Made by a program: the position numbers and the translations under genes. Positions 1 to 12,800 of a stretch of DNA of 64,000 nt are shown piece by piece; the first letter of the stretch is position 1, and each line of letters opens with the position of its first letter. Location: NCBI GenBank assembly GCA_030248065.1, contig JASAMV010001754.1, positions 1 to 64,000 of the forward strand, read 5' to 3'. The notes under the pieces are model-generated. The model saw nothing but the letters and a program-made list of their open reading frames with translations. It did not search any database and was not told the DNA's origin. This DNA is from Rhynchonema sp. JSB1_4. Its lineage: Eukaryota; Nematoda; Chromadorea; Monhysterida; Xyalidae.

Positions 1-302
1 ATAAGGCCGTTGATGGGTTTTATTTTTACAGCATGTCCCAGCAAAATCAGCCGAAAAAGAACGCGCCAAAATACACCGTCCAAAATCAACGAGGAACGAG
101 GCCAATTTTCGGCAAAAATGTCAAAAAGTACCCATTTTTAGGCCAATTTTGCAGTAAAATTGCATGCAAAAAACGGCCTTTTTTCGCCTTTTGACGGACC
201 ATAGGGGTATCTTGGGTAGCCTCTGGGGGGTATCTCGAGTAAGTCCGAAACCTTCCCCCCCCCCCTAGGGTATCTTGGGTCGATTGGCCTGCCACCACAC
301 TG
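1..302. mobile_element. 3' part of a hAT-like MITE with GGTATCTTGGG repeats
   Basis: Ends with GCCTGCCACCACACTG at 302, the same terminus as the elements ending at 5257 and 62822. It carries GGGTATCTTGGG and GGTATCTCGAG subterminal motifs. Its start lies outside the window. Confidence 0.5.
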
Positions 303-654
303 GTAAGTACTCAACCCCCCAACCAGAGGTCGCAATCGGGCCGGCCGGCCCACCCCCCTGCAACACCGTTGTTTTCAACCAAAACAAATAGGTTCAAAAA
401 ATCGCAAGAATTATGACAAAAATTGGGTTAAAAATCTGAGCCAAAAATTTGGGCCGGCCGCCGGAGATTTGGGGGTTCGGGCCGGGCCGGAGATTTGGGG
501 GCTCGGGCCGGGCCGGGCCGGGCCGGCCAAACCCGGCCCGAGTGCGCCCCCTGCCAAAACCCCCCCTCGGGGGGTAACCCCCCCCAGCCCCCCCCCCCGC
601 CACTACTAGGGGCGGGGAGGCCACTCCCTTCCCCAGCCACAGCACTGCCCCAAT

Positions 655-1528
655 CAGTGTAGTTCCTGGTCCCGGAGGGGGAGATAGCGGACCAGTGTTG
701 GAGGTGGGGGGTTGGGGGGGGTAGCCCCCCCCCAGTACAGTAGGTATCCCCCTCGCCTGGTACAGTAGGTATCCCCCCCGATGTTTGGCATGGTACAGTA
801 GGTATGCCCCGATTTTCACCCCGGTACAGTAGGTATCCCCCCCCCCCGAAAGTGCCCCAAAAGTGCCAATTTTTGACCAAAATGGCCGAAATTAGTGCAA
901 AATCAGTGTTTTTTACCTCAAATTACCCGAAATTCGCGCGCTACGCGCGCAAATACTACGTTTTCACACGATTCCACACATAATAAACACATAAAAATTT
1001 TCACCCCAAAACCTAACCCCCCCCCCCCAACCCCCCCCCCAAACCCCCCCCCTAGGTACATAACCCCCCCCCCCCAGGCCATCGGCTCGGGTACAGTTGG
1101 TATCCCCCCCACTCCGAGCGCGGTACAGTAGGTATCCCCCCCTCCAGAGTACCTCCAACACTGTAGCGGACCCCCCGTTTTTTTCGGAGGGGGAGATAGT
1201 GTACCCCCGAGGGGGGGGAAGGGGGGGGGAAGACCCAAATTCGGGAAAAAGTCACTTTTTGAGGGAGAAAATTTGACCTATTTTTGCCCCTTTTTGGAAA
1301 AAATTCTTCATAAAAAGGGTATTTTGGCGACTTTTGAGAACATTGACCTGAAAATCACACATTTTAGGCCTAAAAATGCCCATTTTAGGCCTAAAAATGG
1401 CCATTTTAGGCAAAAATTGGGGGAGATAGTGTACCCGGAGGGGGAGATAGGGGGATAGTGTACCACCCGAGGGGGAGATAGCGTACCCGAGGGGGGGGAC
1501 CCCCCCCTCCCCCCCAGGAACTACACTG
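655..1528. mobile_element. hAT-like MITE (CAGTGTAGTTCC ends) with a nested second element
   Basis: Begins CAGTGTAGTTCCTGG and ends CCAGGAACTACACTG, flanked by perfect 8-bp duplications GCCCCAAT (647-654, 1529-1536). Subterminal repeats are of the GGGGGAGATAGTGTACC type. The 693-1163 element is inserted near its left end. There is no coding capacity for a transposase. Confidence 0.75.
693..1163. mobile_element. Nested hAT-like MITE with GGTACAGTAGGTATCC repeats
   Basis: Termini CAGTGTTGGAGG and CCTCCAACACTG, with 8-bp duplications TAGCGGAC at 685-692 and 1164-1171. It contains repeated GGTACAGTAGGTATCC next to C-runs at both ends and a CGCGCTACGCGCG hairpin near 945. Confidence 0.8.
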
Positions 1529-1940
1529 GCCCCAATCCACTATGCCCCCACTATGCCTCAAATCGAAGCCGTAAAAACTAACCTGTTGCACCAAACGCTG
1601 TGTATCGGTGTCGGGCGATTGAGATTGTCGTAACAAGTTTACAACTTGCTCCAGGTCCTCTTCAATCGGCGTCCAAGGTTCCCCGCTGACTGTCATTTTC
1701 GGTTGACAACGCATGCGCTAGCGCTGCGGTTTTTTGTCTGAAAATGCAGCACAGGTAATTTGGCGATTGGCGTCGGACACATTAATAAGATAAGATGGCG
1801 GCATTTTTTAGACTGCAATTGTTTTTTTTACATTCTGCATTTCTCTCGTAATTCAAGCATTTTGCGTTCAACGGCAGTCAACGGGGTATGATAGGAAAAA
1901 TATTGAAAAAATTACGTTCGTCTGACTGCTCACACATGTA

Positions 1941-2236
1941 AAGGCAGTCTACGGGAGGTTGTCACTCAGCCCCCGAAATACCGTAACCCACCGTAATTTT
2001 GATCTGCAAGGATCGTGTCGAGACCATTTTGTTTTTTATCTATGTTTTGCGTGTTAGCGCCAACACTAACCAACATTTCCAAGTTTTGGTGATCGGCGCG
2101 CACGATGACAATTTCCAGCTTGCTGCCGCTAATACACGTGTCGATAAGCAGCGATCAGCATGGGTCTCGCAACGATCTCGCTTGCGGTGGGTTACGGTAT
2201 TCGGGGGCTGAGTGACAACCTCCGGTAGACTGCCTT
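1941..2236. mobile_element. 296-bp TIR element (AAGGCAGTC family), left copy
   Basis: Both ends are long inverted repeats beginning AAGGCAGTCTAC, flanked by TA. Related copies lie at 54163-54457, 54539-54833 and 59174-59466. The left arm has one element where the right arm has two plus a 77-bp spacer. Confidence 0.7.
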
Positions 2237-2898
2237 TAAGTGTCAACACAAACACAACGCAGTCGCATTTGCCATTTCGTCATTTCAGGATTCTGCAACA
2301 AAGGGAGTTCCCTGATGATTGGAACGCCTCGGCTGAATCCGCTGCTGTGTGCACGATGCAAAGTTGATCAACGTGAGCACACAGGACCACAACGCAACCC
2401 ATACCGCACTGAGAAAACGTTGCAACATAACCATCATGGTGCCACCCTTTTCCTGGCCCCTGTTTTGCTTTTGACAATGCGCTGATCGGTAAGCGGCCCA
2501 TCAACAACAGTGCCGGCCGAGGCACCGTTTGATGCATGAAGGAGATCCAGAGGAACTTAATGTGTTTACCTTACCAATGAACTCGTCGTTTCTTATTGGT
2601 GCTTCGTGAATAACTTTGGTCCAGGCTTGGGCTGAAATATGTAGTCGTTACGGTCATATACTTTGACGGGTTCCGCCAACCTGACTACAACGACGTTTGA
2701 CAGCATCATGGGTAGCCGTCAGGCCACCTTGCCTTCGTGTGGATGTTAGATTTTAAACGTAAATCTTGCTGCCAGCTAGCTGATTTTCATTCCAATAGAA
2801 GTATATTGACGTCGTGTCGGACAGTTTTTGGAATTAGTCCAATAAAATTTAGTTAATTTGAAACATCAGCAGAGCAGGATTAAGTGTTTTGGCCAAGC

Positions 2899-3131
2899 GT
2901 GTATAGTCCATCCATCAGCTCATGACACTTTTGTCAGCTGAAAGGCTTGACAGGATCCAGTGCTGTTCCGGTTCCGGTCGGCTTACGAAAAAGAAAAGTA
3001 AGAGAAATCGGTTTTTATTTTATTTTTGTGCGCCGTTTTCTCTGACATTGCCTTGCGGAGGAACAATTTTTCACAACGGAACCTGAACCTCCCAATCAAA
3101 AGTGCCATGAGCTGATGGATGGACTATACAC
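2899..3131. mobile_element. 233-bp palindromic MITE (GTGTATAGTCC ends), left arm only
   Basis: GTGTATAGTCCATCCATCAG at the left is matched by its reverse complement ending at 3131. The right arm has a different element (53371-53517) at essentially the same spot. Confidence 0.7.
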
Positions 3132-3499
3132 GTAAAAGTCGGTCGTTCTAGCTCGCCACAGGGAGCACCTAAAAAAGGTTGGGCTGTCAACTTGCACTTG
3201 CAGGATGCGCTATCAATTGGCATACGCGGTCGGTCATTAATGATACACAACGTATATTTTCGTGCAACCGTTCATTTTCACAGTTTTTATGCACGAATCG
3301 ACGAATCTGTGCACGCATTCGGGTGAGGCTGGCGTCCCACACTTTGTCACCGCTCCTTTCTGCGGTATTCCCATCATGCACCGCCTCCGCCACGAATCAA
3401 AAGAGAATTTCTCTTCGATTCATTTTTCAACAAGCCTCGGCCCGCAGCGGCAAGCAAAAAAAACAAACCGCCTCATCATCTCTTGAAACGAACTTCGTC

Positions 3500-3780
3500 T
3501 CTTGAATTGTTCGTTCCAAGCGGAAGTGGTCGCTTTTTTGCGTTGTTTTTAAAGTTTCTGTCACACGTACGGCAAGACGGAAACTGCTGGGTGTGAGCGG
3601 CTGGCAATTTTCGTGCCACTTCAACAACAACAACAGGGCGGCACCGGCAGATCGGTTCGCCGTTGATCTTTGCCCGGTTGCTGCGTCAGTCTTTTTTCGC
3701 CTTCGTGCTCTGTTCGCCTGCAGCTGCTTGTTTAGCGCGCGGCTGACCGTCGTGGACTTAACCGTGGATAAAAACTTCAG
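3500..3780 (+). other. Putative 5' non-coding first exon of the spenito-like gene (left)
   Basis: A strong consensus donor, CTTCAG|GTGAGA, ends at 3780. A good acceptor, CATTCTTGCAG at 6824-6834, lies 20 bases before the spenito-like ATG at 6855. Splicing 3780 to 6835 would give a 5'UTR exon plus a roughly 3 kb first intron. The mirror sites (exon end 52704, acceptor exon start 48390) are conserved in the right arm. The true transcription start is not visible; the promoter would lie upstream of about 3,600. Confidence 0.35.
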
Positions 3781-3858
3781 GTGAGAAATTCCCGTTAGTT
3801 CTTTGTGGGTTTTGGGGGTGGTGGGGGCTGGTGACTAAAATTTCGGTATTCCTGATTT

Positions 3859-4281
3859 CAGTGTAGTGGCAGGCCCATGTGTGGGAGGTAAGTATGATGC
3901 GGGGTTGGGACCGGAAGCGTGAGAGGTATGATTTTGGTCACTCAAAAAGGCGAAAAAACACCGTTTTTGTGATACAATTTTGGCCAAAAATTGAGGTAAA
4001 AATAGTACTTTTTCAAAATTTTCGCCGAAAATCGCCTAAAAATAGGTATTATGGGTGTGTTTGCGCGCGGAGCGCGCGATTTTTGGGAAAATAAGGTCGA
4101 AAAACACCGATTTTTGCCTTAAAAAGGTATAAAATTGCTTGTGAGAGGTATGATTTGGAGTTGTGAGAGGTAAGTACTCAACCCCCCCCCAACCCCCCCC
4201 TCGGGTTTTGTGGTAGGTAAGTACTGAGAGGGGGGGGGCACCCCCCCCCCACCCCCCCCCCCCCCCCCCCCCACTACTATG
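3859..4281. mobile_element. hAT-like MITE with GAGAGGTA repeats, left arm only
   Basis: Begins CAGTGTAGTGGCAGG and ends CCCACTACTATG, with perfect 8-bp duplications CCTGATTT at 3851-3858 and 4282-4289. The right arm has the empty site near 52,619. Repeats of the GTGAGAGGTA and GGTAAGTACT kind lie at both ends, with long C-runs and a GCGCGCGGAGCGCGCG hairpin at about 4,062. Confidence 0.85.
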
Positions 4282-4472
4282 CCTGATTTATATTTTCGGA
4301 AAAAAAAGAGTTTTTCCGAAAAAAACATTTTTTCCAAATGAATTACGGTACGGTAAACGGTACCAGCCAACACTAATACTTAAGGAATTCCGAAGTCAAA
4401 AACACCCACTTTTGAGCAATTTCTGCTTTGCTTATGGTTTGTTTAACCTAAACCCCGCCTGCGTGTTTCAGG

Positions 4473-5257
4473 CATTGTGCTGACGGGTGGGGGGATGGGG
4501 ATTCCCCCTCAAGGGGTAATCTCGACTCGACTCGAGCGAACCCTTAGGGGGGCTGATGGGGGAAGGTTATCTATCTCGACTCTCGAGCCGACCGCAAAGG
4601 GTATAGAGTCAGTTGTTGATTTATGTTTTTCAAAGGCAAAATGAGTCTTTTACCTACATCTCGGACCCCCTAAAAATCGCACGCGTCCACACAACGATGG
4701 TTATTTTAGACCACTTTTCGGCCAAAATGACAAGTGCCCATTTTTTGGCCAATTTTTCAGTAAAATTGCATGAAAAAAAATGGCCTTTTTTCGCTTTTTG
4801 CCGGACCAGGCAGTGTAGTTCCTGGGGGGAAGGGGTCCGCCCCCCTAAGGTACACTAACCGCCGCGACCAATGTACACTAACCGCCTCAATTTTTGCCTA
4901 AAATATGCATTTTTAGGCCTAAAATAGGCATGGTAATTTTTAGGTCAATGATGTCAAAAGTCGCCAAAATGCCCTTTTTATGGAGGATTTTTTCCAAAAA
5001 GGAGCAAAAATCATTCAAATTTTCCACCTCAAAAAGTGACTTTTTCCTGAATTTGGGTCTTCCCCCTTCCCCCCCCCAGGGAGGTACACTAACCACCGCA
5101 AGGAAAAGGGGGCAGGTAGGTACACTAACCGCCGCGCCGGACCAGGAAGTACACTGGGACCAGGGGTATCTTGGGAAGCCTCTGGGGGTATCCCGCGAGT
5201 AGCTCTGGGACCTTCCCCCCTGGGGTGTCTTGGGTCGATTGGCCTGCCACCACACTG
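4473..5257. mobile_element. hAT-like MITE host with nested element, left arm
   Basis: Starts CATTGTGCTGACGGG and ends GCCACCACACTG, with 8-bp duplications GTTTCAGG (4465-4472, 5258-5265). It contains GGTATCT-type repeats. The 4811-5156 element is nested inside. The same host is present at 49919-52420 on the right. Confidence 0.8.
4811..5156. mobile_element. Nested hAT-like MITE with GGTACACTAACCGCC repeats
   Basis: Begins CAGTGTAGTTCCTGG and ends CCAGGAAGTACACTG, with perfect 8-bp duplications GGACCAGG (4803-4810, 5157-5164). Repeats of GGTACACTAACCGCC flank the core in inverted orientation. Confidence 0.85.
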
Positions 5258-5265
5258 GTTTCAGG

Positions 5266-6834
5266 CACAAAAAATGGTCGCTTTCAGCTGTTTTAGACCT
5301 TTTCAAACCGATTTTGTAACATGGGATAGAAACCTCAAGAAATTTTTTCGCATTTTCAGACCAAAAGCACGTTTTCTCGGAAAAATAAATTACCGGTAAT
5401 TTTTCCAGGTGATTTATTTTCGAAAATTGGCGGGCTCCGGAAAAAAACGTTTTTTTTCGTGGGGGGGTTGGTTCGAGCTGGAGAAGGCTGGGCCCGCCGT
5501 TACCACAGAAGCCGAATTACTACCTTAACCAGGGTGCAGGATCTGTGGAATGTCGACCCCCGGCCCCGACTGCTCACCATTTTTTGTCTTGTGAGCTTTT
5601 TCTCTGAATTGGTTCTGAGTTAAGTTCTCAAAATTTGTGTAATTTTCAGCTCAATTGTAATATGAAAAGCAAAATATAAACTTTATATTTTATAAAGTAT
5701 AAAATTTTATAAATTATATAAACTTTATATAAAGCACGCGAAAACCGCCCTTCAATTTTTCGCTACATCTTATCGTTATCGTTATATCTAAGATCCATCC
5801 AACTAGCAGTCTACGTCGCTACTTTACAATTTTTTTGGGCACGGCACCAGGGAGTACCAACATGTGCTTGAACATAAACAAAGGAAGCCGAGTCTGATGT
5901 CCGCGAGCTGTCTGGTTGCAAATTTTTCACCCCGTCACCCATGTCTTTATGCGGTCTAGCTTAGAGTCCAACCAAGCGAGGCATCTCGTGTGCGTTTATT
6001 GCACGACAGCTGGTAAATGACTTTATTTTGCAGCTCGGGAAGAAATCCATCCTTTGTAGTTTAAATCAAATCTTAATTTAATAATTCTGCACGTGATCTG
6101 CCCGGCAACTGGTGCATCACAACACCTCAATATATTGCCGGTTACTGATCGAATCCACGCCAATCCAATTATTGTTGCATTGCGATATTGCATCAATACA
6201 ATTGTGAAATCTCAATCTGCGTCGATAATACATCGTCAAAAAATGATGGGAAACTCGCAATTCTCGCAGCAAATTGTTGCAGATGCTAATTGTAATAAAC
6301 CGGCAGAGGAATGCAATATGGCGCCTATTACTTATTTTGGCAGCATAAATATCTCGAATAATACCAATGATAATTATTCTTGTGTAATTAGTGAGAGAAT
6401 GCACAAATCACAATTGCGAATGTCATACCACCACAAGCATTTATTTATTCGAAATACGTAATACGCACATGTATCTTATTTGGCGAATTCGGATAATGTA
6501 GAGAAGTCATCTTTCGATGAGTGAGTCAAATCAAGTATGAAAAACTAAAGCGCGTTTCTTGTATGGTTTGGATTTTGTGAAGCGAACGGCCGCGCGTGCC
6601 AGTTTCGGAAAAGATTCGCCTTTGCCACAGTGGTGTCAAGCTTTTAGTTTTTGTTGAAAAAACTTTGTGGTAATGTATTTTTGGTAAAGTAAGCTGGAGC
6701 CATGGTTTCTTGTGCTCGATTTTGGTCAAACATTTTCTGATCTGCACCAATCAATTCACCAAAACCGATCAGACTTGACGCCACATGTGCAGCCTGCCTT
6801 TCAAATCCAAAACTAGTCTCACGCATTCTTGCAG
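5266..6834. other. Probable first intron / upstream region of the spenito-like gene (left)
   Basis: Shared with 48,391-49,910. It includes an AT palindrome expansion at 5,675-5,735 that is absent on the right. An open frame at 6093-6461 is judged non-coding. Confidence 0.45.
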
Positions 6835-6854
6835 GCATCAGGTGATCCTATAGT

Positions 6855-9800
6855 ATGTCGTCACGTGACCGCTACGATGACGACCGATATGATCGACGAG
6901 ATAGTAGGGGAGGAGGATATGACAGGGATAGAGGAGGTCAGTTGACTTCATTTATCAATTATCTTGATTGACCAGGAAATGAATTGTGTATTATGCAGAT
7001 CGGCGCGGAATGGACAGAGATCGACGCAGTGACAGTTATGAGGACAGACGAGTGTCGCGCAGAGACTCGAGAGGTAACTTTGGCTCATTTTTACAGCTAG
7101 TTAATGTATTTTAAGTGTAAAATTGACAAGAAATGCTATTTTGGCAAGTATTTTCAGAGCGCGATCGCGAGGGTCAGGGCACAAATGAATTCTCGGCCTA
7201 TTATCGCGAACGTTTCGGCAGTCATTCACCCGAAGAATATCAGGTACATTTCTGGCGAAAACAGATGATAAATATCTTATTAAATCCATCCACCGCTCCA
7301 AAATATTTCTATGTCATTTTGTCGCACAGAATCTGCGCCTATCGCATTTCCACAATGACATCCCACAAGAGGAGGTGAAGGAAATCCTCATGCGTGAATT
7401 TGACCGGCTCGGCAGTCTGGATGTTAGTGGGAAATTCTATTTTTTTTTAAATTTGTCTATTTTAACGAACTTTTATTTCGATAATTTATCCAGATCAAAA
7501 TCGTGCGCCATCCGCAAGATAACGAACGTCTGGCCTACGTGAACTTTCATCGGCGCGACTCCGCCCGTCAGGCGAGGAAAACTTGCTTTGGACGGCTGTG
7601 TCGCTTACTCGGTTGGTGGTTAAGAGTTTTGGCTCTCCGATGTGATTCCAATTCACGCCTGGAATGGCTTTCATAAGTCCAGGGCCCTGAATGTTTTAGC
7701 TTCCCTCAACTAGCCTTCCAACAAGATCACAACCGATCACACACTAGCGCTTTAAAAATGAATCAAAAGCAATCAAACCAACAAAATTCGTGGATTGGTT
7801 TCATCGAAGTTTTTTATGGCAGTGCTTCACTGGTTATGTTCTCGTTGCTCAAATTTCTTCGCTTGCTACAAATATACGGCTATCACGGGGCTCGCAAATT
7901 AGTGTCGTGTGTGAGGCAAAGTACAACAAAGAACAAACAAAACAAAGTGCTGGTGTACATTCCCAGGTCGCAAACTGAAAATGGACCCGGCCGGCGTCAT
8001 ACGTGATCAGGACGGTCGTTTCCTGGCGGCCAAGTCCGCTTCCGAGCGTGGCACCAGTGATCGAGGCACTGGACTACCCCGCGGCGCTGGCGGGCTGAGA
8101 CGGGGCGCTGGGTACGACGATCCTGGTCCCGGACCGGGCATGAATCGCAATTATTTCCCGCCCTTGCCCGGGTCCGGCGGGTATCAAGCAAGTGTAGTTT
8201 TCTGGTGCTGCTGTTGGTGATGTAATGGCATGACGTGCTGTAAATATAGACTTGCACCCAGTGGTGTGGTTGGGGGAAGGGGGAACCCCCTGGTATCCGG
8301 TATCTTCATCTTTTCACCCAGGGGTATCCGGTATTCTGACTTTTTGTCCAGGGGTATCCTACCCTAAAATTTTTCCGAAAACCGTAAATATACCCAATTT
8401 TTACCTCCAAAATGCTCAAAATTGCTTGCTGGCGCACGCATAACCCCCGAAATGACCATTTTTTCCGCTTCCAACACCGATTTTGCTCAACCTTTTTTGA
8501 ACAACCCCCTGGATATCTGAGATTTTTTATTTTAGGGGCAACCCACCTGGTATCCGAGATTTTTCATTTTGGGTAGCCGATATCCGAAATTTTTGGGTAT
8601 CCGGTATCCTGACTTTTTGATTTCCCAACGACACCACTGCCTGCACCTCGAAAACATGAATTACTGATATAACAAACTTTAAAGTATTATTTTATTTTAA
8701 TTTTTACTTCGTAGGATCGCCGCGCTGGTTATGAAGACGGAGGGGGCTATCGCGGTCGTGGACGTGGTAGGGGTATTGGACAGCATGCGCATTTTGGAGC
8801 CACCAGGGGTTGGTTGGATCGTGCAATCAAATCGTTATAATTGGCGAAAAATTTTATGAGGACGTGATAGTCTTTTCCAAGGCTTATCTTGTGTGCTCTC
8901 CAAACACGCATTATGCCAAACGCCCAAGACCTTTGTGCATTTGCACGAAACAGTGCAGTGATGTTTCGTACGAACAGGTGCACGGCCCTCGTCTGCGAAA
9001 CGGGCAATGAAACATGCTCTTCACAATTCACATCAGGTTTTTCAAAAATCACCCGGTGCAATTTGCACCTACTGTTGTAGCTGTCCGAATGAATTTTAGG
9101 TGCAAGATGACTGGTTTACAGGCAAAGTAAACTAAATAATTTTTAATTTTAGTTGCAATTTGGACCTGAAAGGGAAAAGAAGCGCCTAACCACTTTATGA
9201 ATCACGTTCAGGTCGTGGCGGCGGTCGCGGTGGCGGGACGGGTGGCTGGGTGGGCGCGCTGTCCGAGGAAGTGGATCGACGTCTCGTCTCACTCAAACAA
9301 TACATCGAGGACACCAGCAAGGAAGAGGCCGTTCGTCACATTTGCATTGCACTTTTGATGAGGTTTTGTTTGAACGGCGACCTGCGCTCGATGACTTTGG
9401 GCTGAACTTCAGAGGTTCAGCAGCTGGCAATCCCTTTTTTTTACTCTCGGTGTTTTTGTCTCTCGTTTCTCTGCGCTCGGCTCAGCAGGGATGACACGAC
9501 GTAATGTTCATTCTCCGATGTTTTTGGTTTCAGGTGTTTGTTTCTGTTTTTCGGAATACTTTGTTGTGATATTTCTTGCATAAATTCTCTGGCGATTAGT
9601 TACCTCAGAAAACATTTCGCTGCCCGCACGCGTTTTTATTCACCCAATCATTTCCACTAATTTCATGTTAATTAATGTCGATCTCTAAGCAGCAGGAAAG
9701 CAAGCCTGAGGCCGAGAACATGTGATATCTTCAAATATCCACCTGAGCCTGATTCCAACAACCTAATCCCATAATTGTACAGGCGTGTCGCACGCTATTT

Positions 9801-12800
9801 GTCGGCAACCTTCCGCCTGACGTGCACGAGAAGGAGATTCGTCAACTGTTTGATCGTTATGGTGACATCACGGATGTCGAAATCAAACATCCGCATGAAG
9901 TGCCGTTTGCGTACTCGTTCGTGTCATTTGAGGTTTGTGTTTCTTGTGCCTTTTACTTTTTATTTATATTTCTCGTTGTTGTTTTTCATGTATCTAAATT
10001 ATGACCCTTTTTTGATTGGCAGAGTTTGGACTGCGCAATGGAGGCTAAATATCACGAGACCGGCCGTGAGTTTCACGGCAATCGGCTGAAAATCGGATTC
10101 GGCAAGCCGAAACGCAGCAAAGTGTTGTGGGTACGTGTGGGTGCTTGAGTGTTTGTTGGATTTTTTTTAGTTTTCATGAAATCTGGTGGCGGTGTTGCGG
10201 TTATTTTTACAACCAAATTTTTTCGTTTGTTTTTCAAGCTTCAATATCCATTTGACAGCACACACAATAATTTTGCCTTTCAGGTCGGTGGTCTTGGTCC
10301 ATGGACATCGGCTGACGTAATGGCACAGGAATTCGATCGATATGGAATGATTGAAAAGATTGAGTATGACGCCGGTTTGTGTGTTTTTCAGTTTTGCAAA
10401 AAATGGCTTTTGAGACAAATACACTTCAAACAATCTTAACGAATCAAATTTGATCGAGATGCACGTATAGGGTGACAATGAACTTTTTTGGGGGAGGCTG
10501 GACCCCGGCCGTGGATACAGTTCGAGACCCGCGTTGTATCTTTGTCTGCGTCTACGAGCTATGTCTAATTGAACCCAGACGACCTACGTTTCAGCTTCAA
10601 AGCACATGTTAACCAAAACTTAGCACCCGAAAGTAGACAAACGACAGTTTCAAATGCAGCACAATACATCTCCCAGTGCATAACGAACACCAAGTTCCCG
10701 TCTAATCAAAATGAGCTTCTGTGTCACCCTGTAATAATGCTGTTCATTTTAGGTGCGCCGACAGCGTTGGTGCATTTTGCCAGCATCGACGCTGCATCGG
10801 ACGCGTGTCGTGCGCTGCGGGGATTCCCGCTCACTCGGGGACACGCGATTCGTGTCGACTTTTCGCCATTGTTTGTCATTTGTTTTGTGCTTGTATTTAT
10901 TACTTCTATAATTGGGTGCAGGCGCTGCGGCATATTATTATCGAATGCTCTAGATCATATTTGTGTGCATTGAGAAACATGTACTCCTGACAAATTGGAA
11001 TACCCATTCGTTCATGACAACAATCCAATCAAATCTGGATCTCGAATTTTCGCGTCTGCTTGCTTTGAGCATTCGCACTATTGATGACCCGGCGCGCCAC
11101 TGGTCTGCATGGCGATTCAATTTCGCCGTGCGTCCATGTTGCCCTTTTATTAATGCGCTTTGTCGATTGCAGCGGCATTCCGGCGCCACGCATTCCGATC
11201 GAACGCGGTCGGTCACGTGACTCGCATGAATCTGATGCATCGAGTGACGCGTCGGAAAGGAAAAGGAAGAGAAAACGATCGCCCAGCACCGATGAAAGCG
11301 ATAGCGAAGAAGGTTTGTGTCATAGATTTTTTGGGACACTTAAAATCAGGCTGGAATTTTCACATTTACACCTAGAGAGCCAAGAATTACGAAAAATGCT
11401 AATCTGGAAAATTTTGCAATAAAAACTGCTTTGTGTTGTGCCTGTTGTTTGTGTTATCTTGGTTTTTATGTACCGTTTTTCACATATTTTATATTTTATT
11501 GTTGTTTTTTTGCGCGTTACACGAATCAGCTGTGTATTATCAGTGACGATGGCCTGAAGCGCCACCGCCGTCTGCGAAAAAACTCGTCGAAACGGGCAAC
11601 CACACAATAGGCCAGACATTCACAAATATATGTAATATATGTAATTTGTTACATATATTATTTTGGGAGTTACATATATTATTTTAATATATGTACCTAA
11701 TATATGTCATATATGTACCAAATTTTTTTGAAAACTCGGCAACCCCCCTAAATTTCTGGAAAACTTCAATGTTGAAAAACGCATTTTTACGCATGTTACG
11801 GTTGACGCACACTGTCACCCCCGCTGCAGTGTGTTCACCGACCCTGGCCAACACCACGTCATGAGTGTGCTTTTGCCAGCAGTGCAGGGGTGGTGGGGCA
11901 CACCTCCCCGATCCATTTAGCGTGTAGTGTGCACCATATTCCACTCAGTGTAGTTCCTGCGGCCTGGGGGCAGTGCTGTGTCTGGGGCGAGGCGGAGGGG
12001 GGCCACAATCAGTGTAGTGGCTGGGGGGGGATGGGGGGATTCCCCCACTAAGGAGTAGGTACCTTGCAACCACCCCTTGGGGGGGATGGGGGGTAGGGTA
12101 GGTACCTTGCAACCACCCCGGAGGGTACCTTGCAACCATCAATTTATGGTTTTTATAGGCAAAAATAGGTGTTTTTCGACCTCAAAACCCCAAAAATCGC
12201 GCGCTCCGCGCGCAAACCTCCATATAATAGGTATTTTAGGGAAATTTTCGGCCAAAATGCAAAAAAGTACCAATTTTTCGGCCAAATTTGCAGTATAATG
12301 CATGCAAAAAACACCCTTTTTTCGGACCTCAGGGGTACCTTGCAACCTCCCGGAGGCTGGGTAGGGGGGTACCTTGCAACCATCTGGATCCATCCCCCCA
12401 AGGGTACCTTGCAACCATTTGCCTGCCACTACACTGGCCCCAATGGTGCCCTACCCGCCCGCCCCGACCGGTACACTACCCCCCTACCCGTCCCACTCTG
12501 GTTTGGTTGGTACCCTACTTTGGTTGGCCCCGATTTTTCCCTCAAAATGCCCAAATTTCGGCTGAAAACCCTTAAAAGTGGAAAAATTGCGCGCTGCGCG
12601 CGATATACATGTATGTACTTTATAGCACATAAAAATAGGCACCCGAAAAAAACTTGTACGGTATGTACCCTACCTGCCCCAAAAATCTCCCCCCTCCCCC
12701 AAACTGAGTCCCCCCTAATTCCACGTACACTACCCTATACTTGTGTATTTTTCCGCAAAATATATTTTTGGAAAAAAAACCGTTTTTTCCAAATATTTTT

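Noticed and set aside
1273..1458. Repeated open frames with KILHKKGILATF at 1273, 4887, 50465, 62862 and 63477
   Set aside because: These are shadows of a conserved AT-rich core in the CAGTG MITEs; they carry no known domain and run into the terminal repeats.
6093..6461. 122-codon open frame upstream of the left gene, present in both arms
   Set aside because: The differences between arms that I noticed change amino acids, the antisense strand is equally open, and it lies in the presumed first intron. No sign of selection on protein.
7585..7611. Apparent +1 frameshift in exon 5 of the spenito-like gene, since a shifted frame reads LDGCVAYS
   Set aside because: The unshifted frame (CFGRLCRLLG) joins in phase to RKLKMDPAG and aligns with GRLVLYDRPLKI-type sequence in RBM15; the shifted frame meets a stop four codons into exon 6.
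9331..9404. Reading exon 8 through to TGA at 9402-9404 as a short protein
   Set aside because: RRM2 and RRM3 follow in phase from a donor at 9330, and the downstream exons are conserved; the read-through is intronic.
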